DNA of 64,000 nucleotides, taken from an uncultured Paracoccaceae bacterium. Lineage in GTDB: Bacteria > Pseudomonadota > Alphaproteobacteria > Rhodobacterales > Rhodobacteraceae. Numbering within the stretch: the stretch's first letter is position 1; each line of letters begins with the position of its first letter. The translations under genes and the position numbers were made by a program. The notes under the pieces were generated by a model. It did no database searches and was not told the DNA's origin. It worked only from the letters and a program-made list of their open reading frames with translations. Of this stretch, positions 61,617 to 64,000 are shown in pieces. The stretch covers positions 124,001 to 188,000 of the forward strand of contig CANNFE010000004.1 of the NCBI GenBank assembly GCA_947503775.1, written 5' to 3'.

Positions 61617-62390
61617 ATGGGCCGGTATGCGCTGAAGATCGAATATGACGGGGCGCCGTTCGCAGGATGGCAGCGGCAGGCCGATCAGCCGTCCGTGCAA
61701 GGCGCGGTGGAGGCGGCTTTGGCCAGGCTTGAACCGGCAGAGCATACGATCGCGGCGGCGGGGCGCACCGATGCGGGCGTGCATGCTTTGGGTCAGGTGG
61801 CGCATGTGGATCTGGCCAAGGACTGGACGCCGTTTCGCCTGTCGGAGGCGCTCAACTGGCATCTCAAGCCTGCGCCGGTGGCGGTTCTGGACGTGGCGCC
61901 GGTTGCGCCGGACTGGCACGCGCGGTTTTCGGCGGTGGAGCGGCAATATCTGTTTCGGCTGGTGTCGCGGCGGGCTCCGGTGACGCATCTGGACGGCGCC
62001 GTCTGGCAGGTGCGCCATCCGCTGGAGGGGGCCGCGATGCACGAGGCCGCGCAGGCGTTGGTCGGGCGGCATGATTTCACGACCTTCCGGTCGGTGATGT
62101 GTCAGGCCAAGAGCCCGGTGAAGACGCTGGACGAGATCCGGGTGGAGGAGCGCCCGGTCAATGGCGGCATGGAATACCGGTTTCACCTGAGGGCGCGGTC
62201 GTTTTTGCATAATCAGGTGCGCAGCATCGTCGGCACGCTGGAGCGGGTCGGCGCGGGGTCGTGGCCGCCGTCGCGGGTGGCCGAGGCGCTGGCTGCAAAG
62301 GGCCGGGCGGCCTGCGGTCCGGTCTGCCCGCCGCAGGGGCTTTACCTTGCCGCTGTGCGATATCCCGCCGATCCATTTGCCGGTGGCTGA
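61617..62390 (+). CDS. truA: tRNA pseudouridine synthase A (TruA)
   Basis: A 257-residue enzyme that makes pseudouridine at positions 38-40 of tRNA. The catalytic aspartate lies in [20 protein letters not shown] (about residue 52), with [20 protein letters not shown] at the N-terminus and [21 protein letters not shown] (about 190) in the second domain. Length and motifs are normal. It stands divergently from ycjX, with a 101-bp gap between. Confidence 0.95.
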   Translation: MGRYALKIEYDGAPFAGWQRQADQPSVQGAVEAALARLEPAEHTIAAAGRTDAGVHALGQVAHVDLAKDWTPFRLSEALNWHLKPAPVAVLDVAPVAPDWHARFSAVERQYLFRLVSRRAPVTHLDGAVWQVRHPLEGAAMHEAAQALVGRHDFTTFRSVMCQAKSPVKTLDEIRVEERPVNGGMEYRFHLRARSFLHNQVRSIVGTLERVGAGSWPPSRVAEALAAKGRAACGPVCPPQGLYLAAVRYPADPFAGG

Positions 62391-62513
62391 GCGTTCTTTC
62401 TCAATACAGGATGGGTTTCACGCGCCTTTCCCCTTTCTCTGTTAGGACAGAGAGCGTTAAGGTTGCGAAGATTGCAGGCCTCGAGACCTGCATGACAGAG
62501 TGCGGGGTGAGCT

Positions 62514-64000
62514 TTGCGGCGCAGTGTTTCGGTTCTTATGGCCATGCTCGTTCTGAGCGCTCCGGCGATGGCGCAGGATGTCTCTTTCAATGTCAGCGGT
62601 GAGAACGAGGATCTGGAAGCCAGTCTTGTTTCCGCCTCGCTTCTGACGTCGCTGGAGGATGTCGAGGATACCCGGGCGCAGGATTATGTCGCAGCCGCGC
62701 GGGCCGATTATCGGCGGCTGGTGACGGCGCTTTACAATGAGGGGCATTTCGGCGGTGTCGTGCGGATCCTGGTCGATGGGCGGGAGGCGTCGACGATCCC
62801 GCCGCTTGATCCACCGGCGCGGATCTCGACCATATTGGTTCAGGTCGATCCCGGGCCACTTTTCACCTTTGGGTTGGCGCGGATCGGGCCGCGTGTGCGG
62901 GGCAGCGAGATCCCCGAGGCGTTCAGCAGCGGGCAGCCCGCCGAGACGAGCGCGATCCGCAGCGCGGTCGGGGCGAGTATCGAAAGCTGGCGCAATGCCG
63001 GGCATGCCAAGGTGGAGGTCGCCGATCAGACGATCATCGCGCGGCAAGCCGAGGACCGGCTGGATGTCGAGGTCCGCCTTGCGCCAGGGCCGCGGCTGAC
63101 CTTCGGGCCGCTGGCCGTCACCGGCAACGAGCGCGTCCGGACCGAGCGGATCCGTGCGATTGCAGGGCTGCCGACGGGCGAGGTCTTTTCCCAGGAGGAG
63201 CTGGAGCGGGCGGAGAACCGGCTGCGGCGCACGGGCACCTTTGCCTCTGCCGCCTTGATCGAAAGCGAGACGATCGGGCCGAACGACACGCTGCCCATCA
63301 CCGCGCAAGTTGCCGAGCGGCTGCCGCGCCGGATCGGAGCGGGGGCGGAGATTTCGACCACCGAGGGGCTGGCGCTCTCGGCCTTCTGGCTGCACCGCAA
63401 CCTTCTGGGTGGGGCTGAGCGGTTCCGGATCGAGGGCGAGGTCAGCGGGGTCGGCAGCGAGGGCAATGACGAGGAATTCGGCGATATCGAGAACGCGCTT
63501 GATTATCGGCTGACGACGACCTTCGACCGGCCGGCGACCTTTGCCTCGGACACGGATCTTTACGCGATTGCCGAGATCGAGCAACGCAGCGAGCCGGAAT
63601 TCTTCTCCAGGCAGGTGCGCGCGGAGGTCGGGCTGACGCGCTACGTGACGGACCGGGTCACGGTCGAGGCGGGGATCGGGCTGCGCGCGGGTGAAAGCGA
63701 GGACGACCTGGGCGAGCGCGATTACGTCTATCTGACCTTCCCGACCTCGGGCGAATGGGACCGGCGGGATGCGCCGCTCAATCCCACGGAAGGCTTTTAC
63801 CTGAAGGCCGACGCGATCCCCTTTCTGGCGCTCAGCGATAGCGAGAGCGGCGGGCGGCTTGATCTGGATGCGCGGTATTATCTGCGGCCTCTGGCGAGCG
63901 ACCGGGTCGTTCTGGCCTTTCGCGGACAGCTTGGATCGCTTCTGGGACCCGAGGCGGAAGACGCGCCGGCCGATTTCCTCTATTTCTCGGGCGGCGGCGG
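62514..64000 (+). CDS. TamA-like outer-membrane assembly protein (3' end outside the window)
   Basis: 495 codons are visible and the gene continues beyond the edge. A good signal peptide (LRRSVSVLMAMLVLSAPAMA, about 20 residues) begins at TTG 62514; in-frame ATGs at 62538 and 62544 would remove its basic end. The POTRA part runs from about 25 to 270 (ALYNEGHFGGVVRILVDGRE, LTFGPLAVTGNERVRTERIRAIAGLPTGEVF, ENRLRRTGTFASAALIES) and the beta-barrel part follows (LALSAFWLHRNLLGGAERFR, EWDRRDAPLNPTEGFYLKAD). This is the BamA-superfamily TamA type, a partner of TamB in autotransporter/outer-membrane assembly. Confidence 0.87.
   Translation, partial: MRRSVSVLMAMLVLSAPAMAQDVSFNVSGENEDLEASLVSASLLTSLEDVEDTRAQDYVAAARADYRRLVTALYNEGHFGGVVRILVDGREASTIPPLDPPARISTILVQVDPGPLFTFGLARIGPRVRGSEIPEAFSSGQPAETSAIRSAVGASIESWRNAGHAKVEVADQTIIARQAEDRLDVEVRLAPGPRLTFGPLAVTGNERVRTERIRAIAGLPTGEVFSQEELERAENRLRRTGTFASAALIESETIGPNDTLPITAQVAERLPRRIGAGAEISTTEGLALSAFWLHRNLLGGAERFRIEGEVSGVGSEGNDEEFGDIENALDYRLTTTFDRPATFASDTDLYAIAEIEQRSEPEFFSRQVRAEVGLTRYVTDRVTVEAGIGLRAGESEDDLGERDYVYLTFPTSGEWDRRDAPLNPTEGFYLKADAIPFLALSDSESGGRLDLDARYYLRPLASDRVVLAFRGQLGSLLGPEAEDAPADFLYFSGGG

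Noticed and set aside
1-64000. CRISPR arrays, tRNA/rRNA genes, insertion sequences, prophage genes
   Set aside because: No regularly spaced identical repeats, no tRNA-like clover-leaf sequence, and no transposase or phage structural protein were found by reading. The only recombinase is XerC in its usual place.

Overview
The window is chromosomal DNA from an alphaproteobacterium, most likely a Rhodobacterales (Roseobacter-group) species. The evidence is gene content and order: a Tad/Cpa pilus locus, ruvCAB-ybgC-tolQRAB-pal-cpoB-tilS-ftsH as one co-oriented run, fhs/folD, phosphatidylcholine synthase (Pcs), a DUF1127 micro-protein, and high GC with abundant antisense shadow ORFs. No tRNA, rRNA, CRISPR array, insertion sequence or prophage was seen.

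Layout. 1-3.0 kb: end of a 3-oxoacid CoA-transferase B subunit, a small GNAT protein, and a DprE1-like/DprE2-like epimerase pair. 3.0-3.8 kb: a lytic transglycosylase (minus). 4.2-15.2 kb: a Tad pilus locus with three tandem Flp pilins, cpaB, cpaC, an OmpA-like lipoprotein, cpaE, cpaF, tadB, tadC, two TPR lipoproteins and a CpaA prepilin peptidase. A GT-C-like membrane protein converges on it and an AAA+ ATPase follows. 18.3-23.4 kb: a 3-hydroxyisobutyrate dehydrogenase-like protein, the Lhr-like helicase plus PdeM of the ligase-associated DNA repair set, and a membrane LytTR regulator. 23.6-27.0 kb: folD, fhs and a MOSC protein. 27.1-38.9 kb (minus): ftsH back to ruvC, covering membrane proteolysis, tRNA-Ile lysidinylation, the complete Tol-Pal envelope machine and the Holliday junction resolvasome. 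39-45 kb: DUF1127 protein, a small membrane protein, prmA, msrA, an MFS carrier and priA. 45-48.5 kb (plus): transaldolase-like fsa, DUF484, xerC and pcs, with a DUF3253 gene opposed. 48.8-62.4 kb: ileS, DUF2059, a large DUF2339 membrane protein, a small secreted protein, an FAD monooxygenase, a cyclic-nucleotide-domain/thioredoxin-reductase-like fusion, a YcjF/YcjX-type pair and truA. The window ends inside a TamA-like outer-membrane assembly gene.

How parts work together: the Tad genes encode pilin, prepilin peptidase, secretin, ATPase, inner-membrane platform and localisation factor, but no TadE/F/G minor pilins are present here. TolQRAB-Pal-CpoB-YbgC forms the envelope-constriction system. 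FolD and Fhs interconvert one-carbon folates.

Most unusual observations: (i) three consecutive perfect palindromes of 22-23 bp with identical 6-bp spacers at the ycjX/DUF697 junction, their arms differing from each other but each self-complementary, lying in a 35-codon ORF coupled at both ends; (ii) a sharp GC drop confined to the editing-domain part of ileS; (iii) a CpaE with neither P-loop lysine; (iv) a thioredoxin-reductase fold without its redox cysteines, fused to a cyclic-nucleotide domain; (v) hairpins that subdivide the Tad locus.
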